Shown: piece after piece, positions 12,040-26,599 of the stretch
Numbering within the stretch: the first letter of the stretch is position 1
How the letters are laid out: each line of letters opens with the position of its first letter
Assembly (NCBI GenBank): GCA_033060915.1
Contig: CM065379.1
Location: 40,165,818 to 40,229,817 of the forward strand
Origin: Euryodendron excelsum
Lineage: Eukaryota; Streptophyta; Magnoliopsida; Ericales; Pentaphylacaceae
Reading direction: 5' to 3'
DNA: 64,000 nucleotides
Notes under the pieces: generated by a model
What the model was told of the DNA's origin: nothing
The model's input: only the letters and a program-made list of their open reading frames with translations
The model's database searches: none
Made by a program: the position numbers and the translations under genes

Positions 12040-15000
12040 CTAACACCTAGCTGCTCTGAGGAAGTTGTCAAAAGGGCTGGCAGGCGGCAGCCTGAGAGCC
12101 AACCAAGGGTCCATTGCCAGCATTGCTCCCTCAACCGGTCCACCTCCATTGGGTATCTGCAAGAACACCATCATCCGTAAGAAAATGAACACAGAATAAG
12201 GGTAAATATATGCAGGAATCATAAAAAGATTCTAATTTTTGAAGGTGACGAGAGATTAATGTGTAGATACTGCTTTCCAGACACTGGAATCAAACTTCAC
12301 AAACTCTCAAAATAAGAACAAACAGCACTCATCATATAGACTTCCCGTGCAGCACCCTAGGAAATTTGTTGATCTTAAATATGTCCTACAGGATGAAGGG
12401 ATACATGTTGACCTCAGGTTGGCATAGCATATGCTCCTAGCAGTTCCACTCTAGAAAATGCAAAATGTCTAGATAAACCAAGACCGAATTAGAAAATCCA
12501 ATTAACCTCACCTTCCCGATTTCTGAGCACCCATCAGCAGAAGCTGTTGGAAACTGGTTCTCAGAAGTTTTAGTATAATGACTTTCATGGGTCAACCAGC
12601 TCGAGAGCTTCTTTCGTGTGCCTGCGCCAAGAGCTTCACACTGACTGGCCATGGCACTGTATGGAAGGGGTGAAGTTGAAACAGATGTTCCAGCCACTTG
12701 ACCAGCAACCTGAAGCGCCTGAAAACACTTCTTTATTAATGCAGGAAACAGAAGCTTGTTGGGGTATAAACAGTGTCATGCCAAGTACCAGGATGCATGG
12801 CAGTTAGTTTGTAAAATAGGCATGATTTAATAAAACCAAAAATGGTTTTCATTTCATTAGCCAGATTAATGAGATAAGCACGAGCTATGCAATATAATTC
12901 CCGCAAATGATTTAGAAGAGTGCCAAACTTAGAATTTACAAGGGTGAGAAGTACCCAAAATGCTACTGGGTGGAGGCAAAGACTTGATGAGAGTTATTTC
13001 AACAATTTGACAACCAGTAGCAATAAGTTATACGTCCTTAAAATAGGGAGTAATGACTAACTCAAATCGTTGGAGTGCTATAAGATTTTACTAGTGGTAT
13101 TATTGAAACTTCGGTAGGATAAACAACCTGTCCTTCACTTTTTTGTGCTCTCTCTTGTTTTTAACACAAAAAATGTCTGAAGAAACCAAAAAGGAAAAAA
13201 AAAAAGAAAAAGAAAGAAGCACAAGCAGCATTTTCTTCACCAGAAAAGGTCAAAGCCTGTGATCTACAAACCATGCAATGTCAGTGAACTGGAACCACCA
13301 GGTCAATACAAAAGAATGTTGAAGGTTTTATCCTATATATGTGTTTAGCAACAGAAGAAATTCTCAAGCCATTGTACAGCCTTCTGTTTATTTAATTCTA
13401 GCATCATTTTAACTCTCTTCTTATGAATGATGAACTTATAAACTTTGAGAAGTTTGAGATTGCATAGTCTTGTTGACTAACATGCATTCATCTTGTTTTC
13501 ATGTACACATGAGTTCACAGAGGAGATTACCGATTCCAGAAGCTGCCCAATGCTGATAATGTGAGATATGGTAGGCGATGCAGGCATCATTGGAATAAAG
13601 CGAGAGAGGTCAGCAACAGAAGATTCACTAGTCAAATCATCCTCAGCCATCGAATTTGTCGGAAAATCCTGCAGCATAAGCAAAAATATACACATCAAAA
13701 ATGGGATACTGATTGTGGAAATATCGTGCAAATACATGGGATACCGATTGCGGCCAGTTACATTTAAAGCATTTGAGATATCAATCAACACAGTAATCAA
13801 ACCCAGGAAAAAAGCAATTTTATTAGATAACTAAAATCAGATATTTGACAGGATAAAAGTACCTTCGTCCAGCCCACTAATATACACATCAAAAATGCTA
13901 GACAATAATTATAAAAGAGCATACCCCATCACAAGAAAGAGTTTCCTTGGAATTTGCAATTGTCTGAATGTGATCCAAATTGAGTACAGAATGCGGCCCA
14001 AACATGAATGCCTCATCAGGTGTGAATGGTTCTGAAAGCTGCTTAACTAAGTCATCTGCCTCCAGCTTAACAAGCAGTAAAAGAAAACATTGATATGAGC
14101 CTATACAGACTACATACATTGGTAAAAGTGCAAAGCATGGGAGAGAGAGAGAGAGAGAGAGAGAGGCAGAAGCAAATTATAATACAAAAGTGGAAGCTGG
14201 TTAAAAACCCAAAACTTATAACCCACACCTCAGTAATGCCGGATAAACTCTGAACTAAGCTATCAACAAGAACCTTGTCAGTTTCATTGATTTTGCTCCG
14301 TAAATCAAGCAAAAATGATGCAGCCACTTGATTATCAGCAACAGACCCATATTCACTCACATCTGCTCTAGGTTTCATGTATACTTGGAAGTCATCACTG
14401 ATGCCCACATAGGGATCAACCTGCATTTGCACAAGATTTCTTTAGAAAATTAATAAATTGTTCAGTTGTAAATTATGTATTCAAAGAGTGTAACACTAAC
14501 TTTAACTCGAGGACCCCTAACAAAAGCAAGAAGCAGATCACATCCCATGCTAACTGGAAGAGATATCCAAAGAGGAAAAAAAAAAGATGTATGACAGGAA
14601 AATACTTAGTTTAATCAATTGTAACATGTTTGAACATGTCTTTGTTTAGATCAAAATTTGGAGTTTCCTCTTGCTCCCCTGAGGCCTTGCAGGGGAAGGG
14701 GTGTTTATTGGATGTTCCTGTGGCATTGGATTTGAAGACAAGAATTTCGTGAACACATATCAGCAAGACTTGTAATGATGTGTAGCAGTGCATTTTGACA
14801 CAAGTAAAAACAAGTTGCACTTGCCCATAATGCCTATTCATGGGACTCCACTCCCAACATCTGAATTCTGAATGTTTTCAGCTTAGAATGGACACACCTA
14901 GTTGTGTTCACTACTTCCCATCCATGTCAAATGAGAAATACAGACACTTCTGAAAAAGTTGTAAGAAACTGTAGTGTCTGTGTCGGACATGAAACTCATC

Positions 15001-18000
15001 GGAGACTAACAGAAGTCGGAACACACATCCAAACTTGTACTATTATTTTTTCTAATTTCCCTAGAACTAGACAAGTTTGGGACACTTGAAGGCACGCGTG
15101 TTCATCACTTAGACACATGAAACACATTGAAAGTTCGAAGAAAATTATTTGGCACCCAATCATAAAATAAAACCGATGTGGATTTAAATTTTAAAAAAAC
15201 CCTAGTTTAGACTTTTTAAGTTTAGGATTTCTAAAGCCTATAAATTCTAATTTGTTTATGAATAGAGTTCTCTTATTAGAACTTTTTGTTCATAGTTCTT
15301 TTCCAATACATAGAATTTGGAAAATAGTTCTAACTATTTTCATGTAATCAAATATATATTTAATTGTAATGAAGTAAAGAAATGGTTATTACATACATAT
15401 AAAAGTATATATACTTTTATTTGTTGTTGTATCATGTACTATCTTTTTTAAAATTGTCGTGCCAGCGTATCTATGCCATGCCGTATCTGTGACCCGTGTT
15501 TGTATCCGTGCTTCTTGTGTTATCTTCATATAGCCAAAAATGTATAATTGCACAACAATAGGCCAGAACATGGTCTGCAGGTTTAGTAGCTGCTAACAAA
15601 ATTACAATGAGGAGGGTGACCCAAAAATGTTCTAATAAAGTAAATAAGGCACACCTTCCACTCCCCAAAAATAAATAGAACAAAATGAAGCATCAACCAC
15701 CATACACAGAAGACAACATGATGCAATCAATCCATGTGAGAACCAATCTCAATTGTCAATCATTCTGGTTTTACTGTTTTAGCATACTAGCATTGTATTT
15801 TACTGATATCATCTGAGATACACATCTCATTTACAAATTTTAAAACCAAATCCTTCCAATCAATGTTAGTGTCAGCAAGCCTGTTCTGCCACTCAAATTT
15901 GTGAAAAGTTATGTGTTGAGCTAAAGATAACTAGAACAAGATCCATGGCAACTGAAAACTCACATCACATTCAACTAGTGACTTGATTAAATCAATCATA
16001 TCAACAATCTGATATATCTTCGCTGCAAAAATCAACATTGCTGTTGATAATATAAGGACTATTCTCTGGTATGCTGGAGGCCATATACCTGCATACAAAG
16101 GAAAAAACATGTCAATTGTCCATGTCAATATTTTCCAAGTTTAAAAGGTTCTTTTGGAGACAGTTTCCCCTACCATTGTTCGGGTCCAATGACATATTCC
16201 TCAGTGACAGAGGAAGCTGAAAGAAGCGGACCACTATGTTGTAATTGGGGTTCTGCAACAATGTAAGTTTGAGTGGTTTCATGTGAGGTCAAACAAGTAC
16301 AGACATATCAGGACATGCAAAACATGCACATCTGTAGTCGGTAAAGGAGCATTGAAGAAATGAAACAGAAGTACATGAAGATCTAAAAATGGATACATTA
16401 GCCATTAGGTAAACCTGGGAAGGCAAGTATCTATTGCTTTTTCCATATAGAAATGAAGGAACATGTCCATCAAAAGAGCCATCAGAATAATAATCTGTAC
16501 AATCAAATCAGTTTGAGGATTTTTTATATTACACTGTTCTAACTTATCACAAACATTTCACGATGGCTACGATTCTCTATGATGGCCCCCATTCTTGATT
16601 ATCAATATGTACCAAAAGGAAAAGGCATAACAGAACATTTTCTTTTCATATCTAAGCATGCCATTAATCGATATCAAACTTTGTAATCATCCAACTACAA
16701 CCCACAAGTACAGCTGCAAATGTAATTGGGCAAAGGAAAATTTTGGAATGAAAAGACTGAAACGAAAAACAGGCAAGAAGAATAATGCACACCAGAATTC
16801 TTACCTTAAGGCGTAGAGAAATAAGTGACAAGCAGTAAGAATGAGCTATAGCTTCAATATTTGAAGGTAGATTGTCTGGTAGATTAGCTTGTACCCAAAA
16901 GGCAGACAACAACTGGGCTATTTGATCCTCACTAAATTTCATAATAGATGGTTCCTGTGCCAATCACATAATATTCTTGTATTTAGACCAGTAAAACAGA
17001 TCTTGATTTACAATTCTATCTACAAATGAAAAACAGAGAGGTATATACCACAAAATTCATATATGCATATGGAATCCTATGAAGACAAAATAACCAACAC
17101 GGGAAACAAAATCCTTACAGCCTCAGCCAAGCTAGTTGATCCAGCTGTCCTGTCAATGATAGAACTTATTTTGTGAAAATTAGGGGAATTCTTGAGGGCC
17201 CGCCCCTGCTTCCATTCTTCGTCAGCAACATCTCTTTCCTTAAAGTCATCTTGAACATTAATCCCATGCTTCTGAATTTTAGTTCCATCATTTTCTTTCC
17301 GAAGCCTTTCAAGTAGAGCTGTGATTGAAGCAAATTCAGATGCAGTATTGGAGTGCCATCTCCTTGGATGGTTAGAAACATCACGTTGTGGATGATTAGA
17401 ACTTGGGATTAGGAGAGCAGAAAATATTTGATGTGCTCCAGCACGAACTTCAACATCAGAATGCAACATTATCTTCAAGAGTTGCACAAGAAGTGCCTCT
17501 GGGAAAACCTGTGGGAAAATGATATACAAAATACTTCTATATCTTGACGAAAGATAAATTTTCAGGAAGAATGACAACAAAGTATAAAATAGGGAAGAAA
17601 AAAGTTCATTGATATAAAATTTTCTAGATATTTTCCAGTGCAAATTTACATGCCCAAGAACTATGATGCCGTGTTCAATATTTCTCTGTAGTACAGTACA
17701 TATGGAAAATGAAATCAATGTTCAATTAAACAGAAAATAACTTCTTAATTACTTGAAATTGCTTTAAACATGTGCTTACCTCAAAAAACATTTGAGAGGA
17801 TGCCAAGCTCAAAAAGAAAATAGGTGTGAGGCAGCAGATGCATGGACACATGGACATGCACAAGCACAAAGTCTCTATATAAAGTACATGACAAGAATAT
17901 CAAAACTATCTCACCTGCTGTGAAAGTGAAGAGACGGATGCTAATGAAACCATATGAGCAAGAATGATCAGTGATCCAATTGTTGCCCTGACAACACCTT

Positions 18001-21000
18001 TAACAGATGGCAGCATCTCCAGTGTCATTGCCATCATGTCAAATAGTGGCCGTGCATCAGCAATCTAATAACAGTCGTAAAAACCAACTCAGAAGCCTAA
18101 AAGGGGAAAAGCAGAAAAAGAAAAACTTCATGTAGTATACAAGGATTTACCCCTTTGGCAGTCTCCAGTAAGCAATCTTCAATAGTATTTTGGAGTGAGA
18201 TATTCAAGTTCAACTCTTCCTCTCCAATTGATTCACCAGTTGCTTGAAGACTTTTCCTCAAATGCCTGCATAGGTCACTGACAAATCCAATATCCGAGAA
18301 TACGGCTTCAGATCTAATTTGCCGAGCCAAAGAAGTAGCGATTTGGATGACATTAGATTTAACTTGGGGATCATGTGAAACATTTTTGTGGTCCAAATGA
18401 TGAATGACAGTAGTTAGAATCAACCGCTGGTTCCCTGAAAACAAAACAAAATAAACATCAGCAAATCCATATTAGATTGGGCCAATTTCCATTATCCAAA
18501 CATAATAATAAAGCTTGCATAACGTAACCAAAATAAGTTGCCAGAAGCCCATTTTCAGTCTGAATTGAATGAACAATCTATAAGAAATGGGTAAAAGGAC
18601 AATTAATGGCAATGCATGATCAAGACACAAAGAAATATAATGCTGCAATGCAATAACAGATAGGGCTCAAACAAAATACATGCAATTGCACAAAACAAAC
18701 AATTGTCTGGCACTCTCCTTAAGAGAAAAATAGAAAATTAGGGAGAAAAAAGAAAAAGAAAGAAGAGGACGTATTTGATATTTGGTACATCAATTAATAT
18801 ATATACAGACTGTACAAAAAATATTGGAGGCATAATAGATGAAGTAACCTGGACTTTCCACAAAGTAGCACATGTGAGACAGAATCGTTATTGCTAACCC
18901 ATGCCGAGGAACCCAGTACCGCCTGGTATCAAAGTAGACAAACATTGGATCCAATACCAGGCGCATAGTTATACTCTCTTTGGCCAGTTCAACCATTCTT
19001 TGTATACATATTTGCGCCCAAACTTTTGGTGTCCCAATTTCTTCTCTGTAGGTGATGAATCAAAGTTGATGACAGTAAAATAAAAGGAAGACAAGAATGT
19101 GTTTATGTACCCTATTGATGCAAGTTTCAAAATGTGGTATAATAAAAGCTTAGGCTTTGGAACCTGGTTAAAAGAGAAGGATCTTTCTTTTCTGGTCGCG
19201 GCCCAATGATTGTGAAGGTAGGCATTTCACTACCAACAACAGCAGTAATTCTACCTTCACATCTAACCACTTCATCCACCCAATTATGATGTGGCTCCCC
19301 TCTTTCATCATCATCTTCATTTTGTGTAGCTGGCTCATAGTTATCTAAAGTGGCATGCACAATCTGCAGTATGGAGATGTATTCACCATATTATTTCCAT
19401 ATATCATTCATGACCTAGAATGGCAAGTGATACTTCAATATAAAATAAATAACAAAGAGATGTCGAAACCTAAACATTGATAAATGTCTCAAAGCCAAAG
19501 AACACAAAATTCAACACTCGTTCATATCCTCAATAAAAAGGGTCTATACACATAACAGTTTCACAGCGACAGTTCAAGTATTCTTTCTTTAAGTTTATCT
19601 ATTGATAAGAAGAGAACTAAATTATGAGAGTGGACAATAGACTTATAAATCACAGGTTACAACTCACAACAACGACATTTAAATGTATCTATGGGCCACT
19701 GGCAAACATTGTGGAAAATTTGTTTTTCACTCGGTAAACTCATTCCTTAATCTTTCCCCAAACTACTTCACATGACCACAATCAAGTGGAAACCAATATC
19801 ATGGGTTGTTTGATAAATGCTTCTGAACTATGAGATCAACAGAATATGAAGTCTATTCGTCAAAAAAATAAAATAAAAGGGAAAAAGCAGAGGATATCTG
19901 ATGCACCACTTATGTTTCTTGTATATATTTATATCTTTTGGGAAAATACTTCTAAGCTCTGAAGTCAAACCAGCAATGTGGAGTCAATTAATCAAAAAAT
20001 ATAGAAGAAAAGCAAATTAGATCTGATGCATCACTTAGTTGTTTTTTTTTTTCCCTCTGCTAAAGGTTATTTATTTTCAGCAATGATACATGATAGTTCC
20101 TGCAGAAGCCCATGGATACGTTTCTACATCAGAAATAATAATCAAAATCAGCACTTTCACAGCTGCTTCTACAGATATGGAAACATATCTAGCAGGTTCA
20201 CAGCTGCTTCTAAGGATATGGAGACATACTAGCCTCTAAAATCTCTTTATCTTGCTATACAGGAATCAAGAAAGATTCCAACTCAAGTTGTCTCACTCCA
20301 ATTTTATAAGCTTAGAAATTATCATAGCTATCCTATGAAACAAGGCCTTAAACTTCAGAGTGGCACAGGTTCATACTTATCATCCACAGAGTTGTTAGAC
20401 CACTGAAACTAGAAACTATAATTGATGTTTAGGAAAAGAGGGGGAAACAGAAAAACCATTTACAAACTTCCAATGTATATTAGACTTTCTATATTTAGTC
20501 CTAAACTAAACATGATATGTTACACAAATATTCAGACATTAAAATAGCTAATCTTCAGATGTGTGATATCTGGATGACATGACCATTGCAAGGCATTATG
20601 GTTAAGTTGTACCGAGTCCATGGACCACTTATGTTAATATCACCATCTTTTCTTAATTTTGAAGGTTTTTCTTTTGGTTTTTTAGTCAGAAACCAGTTTA
20701 ACAAGCCACCTAAAAAAGTCATACCAATATTCATCGATTTGTACTGGATCCTTCTGCACTACACAGGCTTAACTGTACCATGGAAGTTACAGTTAACACC
20801 AGAAGTGTCAATTTTTCTCAAAGCATAGTAAAGCACTTGAATCTTTCTAAGCCTTGGTAAAACTATTAAAAGAGAAAGTATTTACACACGACTCAATAGT
20901 TTCAACTGGCCTGTTATGCATGTCAAGTCAATCCAGGGTTAGGCAACAATGAGAAAATCAATTGACATTTTAGCAGAGAAGAAAAACATTTTACCATTAA

Positions 21001-24000
21001 GAACAATTAAAGGTAGGAATTACCAAGTTTAATGAACTCACTAGTAAATCAAGACCATAATCAACAGCAAAATCAATTGACAGAAAATAATACAGAAAAA
21101 TGAAGTGTATTTCCACACCTCCTCACTTAAAATGTCCATAATGACATGTAGTTAGCATATAAAATCATAGTTACCAGAATAGGATGATAGGGGAAACAAA
21201 AGCGGAAAATGGGAAACATAATAGAAATCTTACTAACAATCTTTTGCAAAACAAAAAGGAAACCTTTAGAAAACTTAGCGGAAACCAATATGAATAGTTC
21301 AATAGTTACTTAATAATGCATTACGAATGGTTAGTTGGAATTTTAAGAAAAACATTGTTTAAAAACATGTACTTTAAGTTTCTTCATAGAGTCGGCAGAG
21401 TTTCTTACCAGGTTTCCCTTAGTGTCTTTGGAGTTTCCCTTCAATATTCAAAAAGTATCCGCAATGTTTCCCAAAATTATCCAAAACGTCCTCTCAGAAG
21501 AGTTTGTAATGCTATAAAAAACATGCTTCCGTGGATAGGCGTTTCCCCACTCCAACAAAGTTTCCTAGTAACCATGTCTAAAACATGGAAAACTTATGTG
21601 TTAGGATGTCCCATGAAAATTCAGTGCTTCCTTACTTAAGATTTGAAAGGAGTGGATCGGGTTTTTCACAGATGCAGATGAGCCTCTAACAAGAGAATTC
21701 ATGGATTTCAAGAAATGATCTTGTTTCTAATTTTTCTTTGGCCATTATGGTGATGCCTCCATAATTCATTCTAACCTTTTTGAACTAATCGTTGATGAGA
21801 AAATTTAATAGACTGAATCAATCACATGGGATGTCCAAAAATGCCACAACCATTCTCAGAACACTATAAAACCGCATGAATTCTCAAGAAATTATCTCAT
21901 TTCTAAATTTTCTTTGGCCATTTTGGTGATATCCCCATAATACATTTTAACCTTCTTGAACTAAAAGTTGATCAGAAAATCTTAATTGAGTAAATTAATC
22001 CCATGGGATGTCCAAAAACTCCACAACCATTCCAGAAACCCTATAAAGTCCAGTACAGTATTAAACAGCTTTAGGAAACGCAGACAAATGACTAACCTCA
22101 TCGAAATCAACAAAAATGTGCGAAAACTCCGCCATGAACCATACCTGCAAGGGGAGAAAGCTACCATTAAATAGAATTACAACTGGAAAATTATAAAATA
22201 AAGGAAAAAAATAAAACAATAAAGCAAAGATGCAGTTTTACTCAACAGATACAGTGATGGAAATTTCCAAATTATTGTAAAAGAATTGTTCTACAAAATT
22301 GGATCTCTAAGTTGCATCACAAAAAGCAATTAAACTACAAAATTACCATGGCCGAAAGGCACTGCAAGCTTGATGCCCTCAAGTAGCGCTTTTCATGTGC
22401 TTCCCCAGTCTTGCGAGCTAGTGTACATACTTTGTGAACCAGATTTTCGATATTATGTGTGTAAGTTCCATCTACCTATTCATGCATCAGGTCAAAAACA
22501 GAAAATATAACAGAAAAATTACAAATTAGTATCACTTAGAAAATATGGGTGAACAATATACATGTGCAAGTTAGAATAAACAGCTGACATTATCAACTGG
22601 GTGCAACTCACTAAGAATGCAGAACATTCTTGTTCTTTCCAGAACAATCTGCATCTTTACGTCTGTGTATGTTTAATCATCTATACAAATAGAACTACTC
22701 GAAATGAAAGGACAACAGCAAGTTCTGTTTGATTTTTTACCATGAAGAACTTCTACAAATCAATATTGACATTATTAATTCCTTAAAATGGGAGGGGAGT
22801 GGGAAGGGCTAGATTGTGGAATGCTAGGAAGCACGGACACTTTGTTGGAGGAGCCGTACCCATGTCAGACACGTGTTGGACACCAACACTCGTCAAACAC
22901 GTGTCAGACACTCCGTTTTACATGCCCAATTTTTTGTTTATTTATTTTAATATCGGATACTCCATAGATACAGCTTGGATACGTGTGTCCCATTTTGGAC
23001 GCTTTGGGGATACGGCGGGGGTTCCACTATAAATTTTAAAACTAATTGTTAGATCAAAGAAGAAGAAGAAGAAGAAGAAGAAGAAGAAAAACAAATATGT
23101 TACTTATATTGGTGGTTAATTTGTTTTGAGTGTTCTTTTTGGTTTTTATATTAGATGATGATGGATAGTTGATGAAGTGTAATGACATTTTAATGTTTTC
23201 GGTAGTTTATAACTTTATAGTATTACGTATTGATAGAACAACTGTTTTATTGTTAATGTGTTTGTTTGCTTTATCATTTTTAATGGAATGTAATTAACTA
23301 ATTGTAAATAATTTGTTACGAATTAAGCAGTGAAATATATTGTTTTATTTATTTTAATTGGTGTTATCTTGTATATTTTTCATTTTCTTTGTAAAATATT
23401 TATATATATAACATATAAAAAATATATTCTTTTGTTGTGTCTTGTATTTTTTTAAAATTCCCGTGTCGGTGTGTCCAACACATATTGTGTCCGACACTCG
23501 TATCCGTGTCTGTGCTTCTTAGGTGGAATACATACATTTTCTTCTTTTTTTACTATTGTGAGATGAGATATTTCCGCACAATCTATAGGAATTGTAATAG
23601 GAAATGATTCAACACTCATTAAGGAAGGTCGAGCTCATTAAATAACTCTAAGCCTCCAATTATTTGCAAACATTCCAAAAGTTTGTTTTCAGTGGTCCTG
23701 TTATTACACGTTGATACGATAAACAAAAGGACATAATTTTATTCCCAAAAGACATAGTGCCCTAGAGAGATTCCAATGTAATTGACTATTTACTGTTGTT
23801 TAAGAAGCAACAACATCACAATGCAGATCAGGCACTCTTTCTTTAAATCATTAAAAGTAACAATATCAATAACACACAGTAAAACAGATATGATGAGAAA
23901 TTCTTCTTCTAAGCCATTTACAGAACAGTCAGAAAAATGTAGATACATAAACAAAATTTTCATTTCAGCTACTTGATATTGTAACATTGATGTATATAAT

Positions 24001-25728
24001 GTTGGAATCATTGCAGGTCAGATTCAGCAGAATATCCCAAATTCCCATCAATATATCTTCCTGATTAGTACAGTATTCAAGTACTTCTAGAATGGGGGGA
24101 AGGCACTATTTCACCTGACTATAAATAAACCTAGTTAAGGTCTGGCATCCAATTATCTGCACAGCATCTCGCTTAGGATTATCCAACAGTTCATTAACAA
24201 CATTCAAGAGACTGACTGCAAAATATGCCCTGCAAAATCAAAGAAAAAAAAAATTAGTATCCAGAGAAAAGTCCAACTGTTTCCATTGCACTTCAGCCAC
24301 TTTAAAACAGAAAAATGAATTAAAAAAGGATATAAAATTTTTTTTCCTAAAGTGGTATGCAAACATGTCAAAACATTTTAGCAACATGCTTTTCAATTGA
24401 ATACCGTTTATCCAGATCTAGCATGAAACTAGGTGAAAGAGAACAGTGAAGCTTTTAACTTTTGAAGAGACCAAAAGCGTGCACTGAAAAACTTACAACC
24501 CAAAAATGGAATGTAATTCGGAGTTCTGTGCTCAATGAAGGATATTTAGACAGAAGCCAAAACATGAATACCGCAATCTATAGAGGTATGGACAGAGGGA
24601 TATATTACTTAAGAAAACTCTATTCAATAATAAGCATTAAGGACAAAATAACTTACATTTGCTCTTTACACAGGCAAAGCAACTTGTTGTAAGCTTCTGT
24701 GACAATATTGATGAACTTTATGTGCTCACATCGCAGTTCTTTGTAGCACCTTTCTTCAAGATACTTTGCAATCTATTGAGAATAAACAGCACCAATAATA
24801 CATCAACATTGCACATTAATGCCAAGGTCAAATGCAATATAGTTTGTCCAAGAGTAGGATGTCTACCTTTGGGATTCTAAAAGGGTTTTTGGAAGCATAT
24901 TCACATAACTTCACAATTTTCCGTTCGTTTGGAGGCCCATTCTGCATAACAAAGTGTAAATTTAAACGTTATCATCCTGGCCAATCACAAAAATGGAAAC
25001 TTCCATTTACTTAATTTCAAGGTATAAAGTTAAGCACATAATTCAGGCCAATGCCATCTTTAAGATTTCTCTAAGTTAATTTGTTAGTCATAAACTTCGA
25101 AACATATGACAAACAATGTTCATCGGCAACGGTCTAAATTTGGACCTAACAAAAAATAGTAATAAACAACAAGGGCCTAAATTTTAAAAGCTACTAATTG
25201 CCACACATGGGTGACACGGAAGGTTTGAAGATGCAATCAGGGTAAGGTGTTAAATGTTCCAGATTGTTTACTCAGATATTTGGGTTTTAGTTCCTCAAGA
25301 AACTTGAGCGTCCCCTTGTTCTTCACGAGTTCAAATGATCAAGTTTCAGCATTGTTGCATGATCAAGCTTTCATATGCTTGATGCCCATTAACAGGTACA
25401 CTAAATACATTTGCTCAGATCCATTTTTTCGCATTGATTCACTTGCGTTTTAGTTTTGAAGATACACTTGCTCAGAGAAACATCCTGAGATGTGATACAA
25501 CATATGGCAGCAAACGGTTGAAATCTATAACTGAGAATTTTTTCAAACAATATGCCACGAAATTCAAAGAAAATAGAAAATGTGTCTACTAACAACGGAT
25601 TTTGGGAAGATTTCAGAGAGCAGTTTCTTGTAACGCTTGACTGGTTGCCGTGATCTTGACCTCAGAGCAGGGCAGCATACGCACATACGCCCACATGCTG
25701 GGAATATCTTCCGGGAAATAAAACCCAT
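12040..25728 (-). CDS. EFOP: EFR3-like ARM-repeat protein (EFOP / SEMI-ROLLED LEAF 2 family)
   Basis: Nineteen coding exons: 25728-25597, 24941-24867, 24772-24657, 24229-24115, 22475-22347, 22144-22097, 19363-19164, 19045-18849, 18434-18151, 18064-17915, 17508-17119, 16954-16805, 16252-16174, 16088-15964, 14420-14229, 14065-13925, 13668-13531, 12718-12512, 12156-12040. They join without a phase break to 2985 nt, giving 994 aa, the usual plant length. The N-terminus, MGFISRKIFPACGRMCVCC, has clustered Cys12/16/18/19 followed by a basic patch (RSRSRQPVKRYKK). In EFR3 proteins this region is the palmitoylated membrane anchor. The rest is helical ARM-like repeat with a conserved C-terminal tail, LPPASPFDNFLRAA. 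In yeast, animals and Arabidopsis, EFR3/EFOP proteins hold the PI4-kinase alpha complex at the plasma membrane; the rice relative SRL2 affects leaf rolling. Most splice sites are canonical; the exon 1 donor (GTTGTT) is weak. Function here is inferred by family. Confidence 0.93.
14930..15514. mobile_element. Degenerate copy of hAT family A (EFR3-like intron 14)
   Basis: The left end (agaaatacagacac) and the right end (gtatccgtgcttctt) resemble the termini of the copies at 22824 and 39849. The interior also has CAGACAC and GTGTCGGACA motifs. Terminal bases and target duplications are eroded, so the boundaries are approximate and the age must be greater than that of the other two copies. Confidence 0.45.
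21690..22050. repeat. Two-copy tandem duplication in EFR3-like intron 6
   Basis: Two adjacent copies of about 180 bp begin near 21693 and 21873. Both contain the strings tttctttggccat and catgggatgtccaaaaa. They have diverged by substitutions and small indels. The second copy ends about 50 bases short of coding exon 6 (22144-22097). Confidence 0.7.
22824..23522. mobile_element. hAT-type non-autonomous element, family A copy 1 (EFR3-like intron 4)
   Basis: This 699-bp element has termini CTAGGAAGCACGGACAC and, at the right end on the opposite strand, CTAAGAAGCACAGACAC. The flanking 8-bp direct repeats are gtggaatg (22816-22823) and gtggaata (23523-23530). The ends are rich in GTGTCxGACAC-type subterminal motifs. 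An internal (GAA)n run lies at 23057-23088. No transposase frame is present. A second copy with the same ends sits in the RPAP3 gene at 39849-40506 in the opposite orientation. Confidence 0.85.
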
Positions 25729-25732
25729 TTTC

Positions 25733-26383
25733 CTACAACACATTAAAGAACTAGTAAAAACAGGGAAACCCACTAAAATCTTCCCTTAAAATCACCACCA
25801 GAACATGAAGCAATAAGCCTAAACATATCCAAAATTGCTCCAAATATCATACTCACCAACGTATAAACCTTCATACACATGCATTAATGTACACATTAAA
25901 CCCATAACCCAAAATGTAGTTTAAAGACAGTCACCAGCCCAGAAGGAAACGGAGAGGAAAAGGAAAATATCTTGGAGAGCTAAAAAGAACAAACAAATAT
26001 CACACAGGCCCTCAGAACAAACAGAGATTACACCTACCTCAAATCTGAACCCAAAAAAAAAAATTGAAGTAAAATCTAAAACTCAAAATGAAGGAGAGAG
26101 AAAATTATAGCAAAGGAAATACGAAACACCCATTGAAGACTTCACAGAGCAAACAGCTAAAACAATAATTACACTTGCACAAGATTGCGCGAAACATGGA
26201 GAGAGAAAATACCCAGAACCTAAAATCAAGAATAGATCAAGAATATCACCAACCCAAAAGAAAACAATAATACAGGAGGAAAAGAAAAAAAAATAGGGGG
26301 AAAAAAATCTATGCAACAAACCCAGAACTGAGAACACCCATTAGCGCCAAAATTATAAAAAAAGAGAACAGAGAAACACATAC
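25733..26383 (-). other. 5'UTR intron of the EFR3-like gene
   Basis: A donor (ATATAG followed by GTATGT) at 26383 and an acceptor (TTGTAG) at 25734-25733 lie just 5 bases upstream of the start codon at 25728. The first untranslated exon would run from about 26540 to 26384. Leader introns are common in plant housekeeping genes. No transcript evidence is available here. Confidence 0.6.
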
Positions 26384-26599
26384 CTATATCCCTGCAGAGG
26401 CAGATCTGGGGAGTGAAAACTCCCACAGGGTTTATGCAAATGTTTGTTTGAAGAACGCCAGCAAGAACCAACAGTGTTGAACAAAACAGCAGTGTAATGA
26501 GAGAGAAAGTGAGCGAGAGGGAGCGCGTGGCTTGAGACAAATCAAACGAACATGGGGTTCGTAGAGGAGGGACTAGATCACGTGATTGACAGTCAGTTT

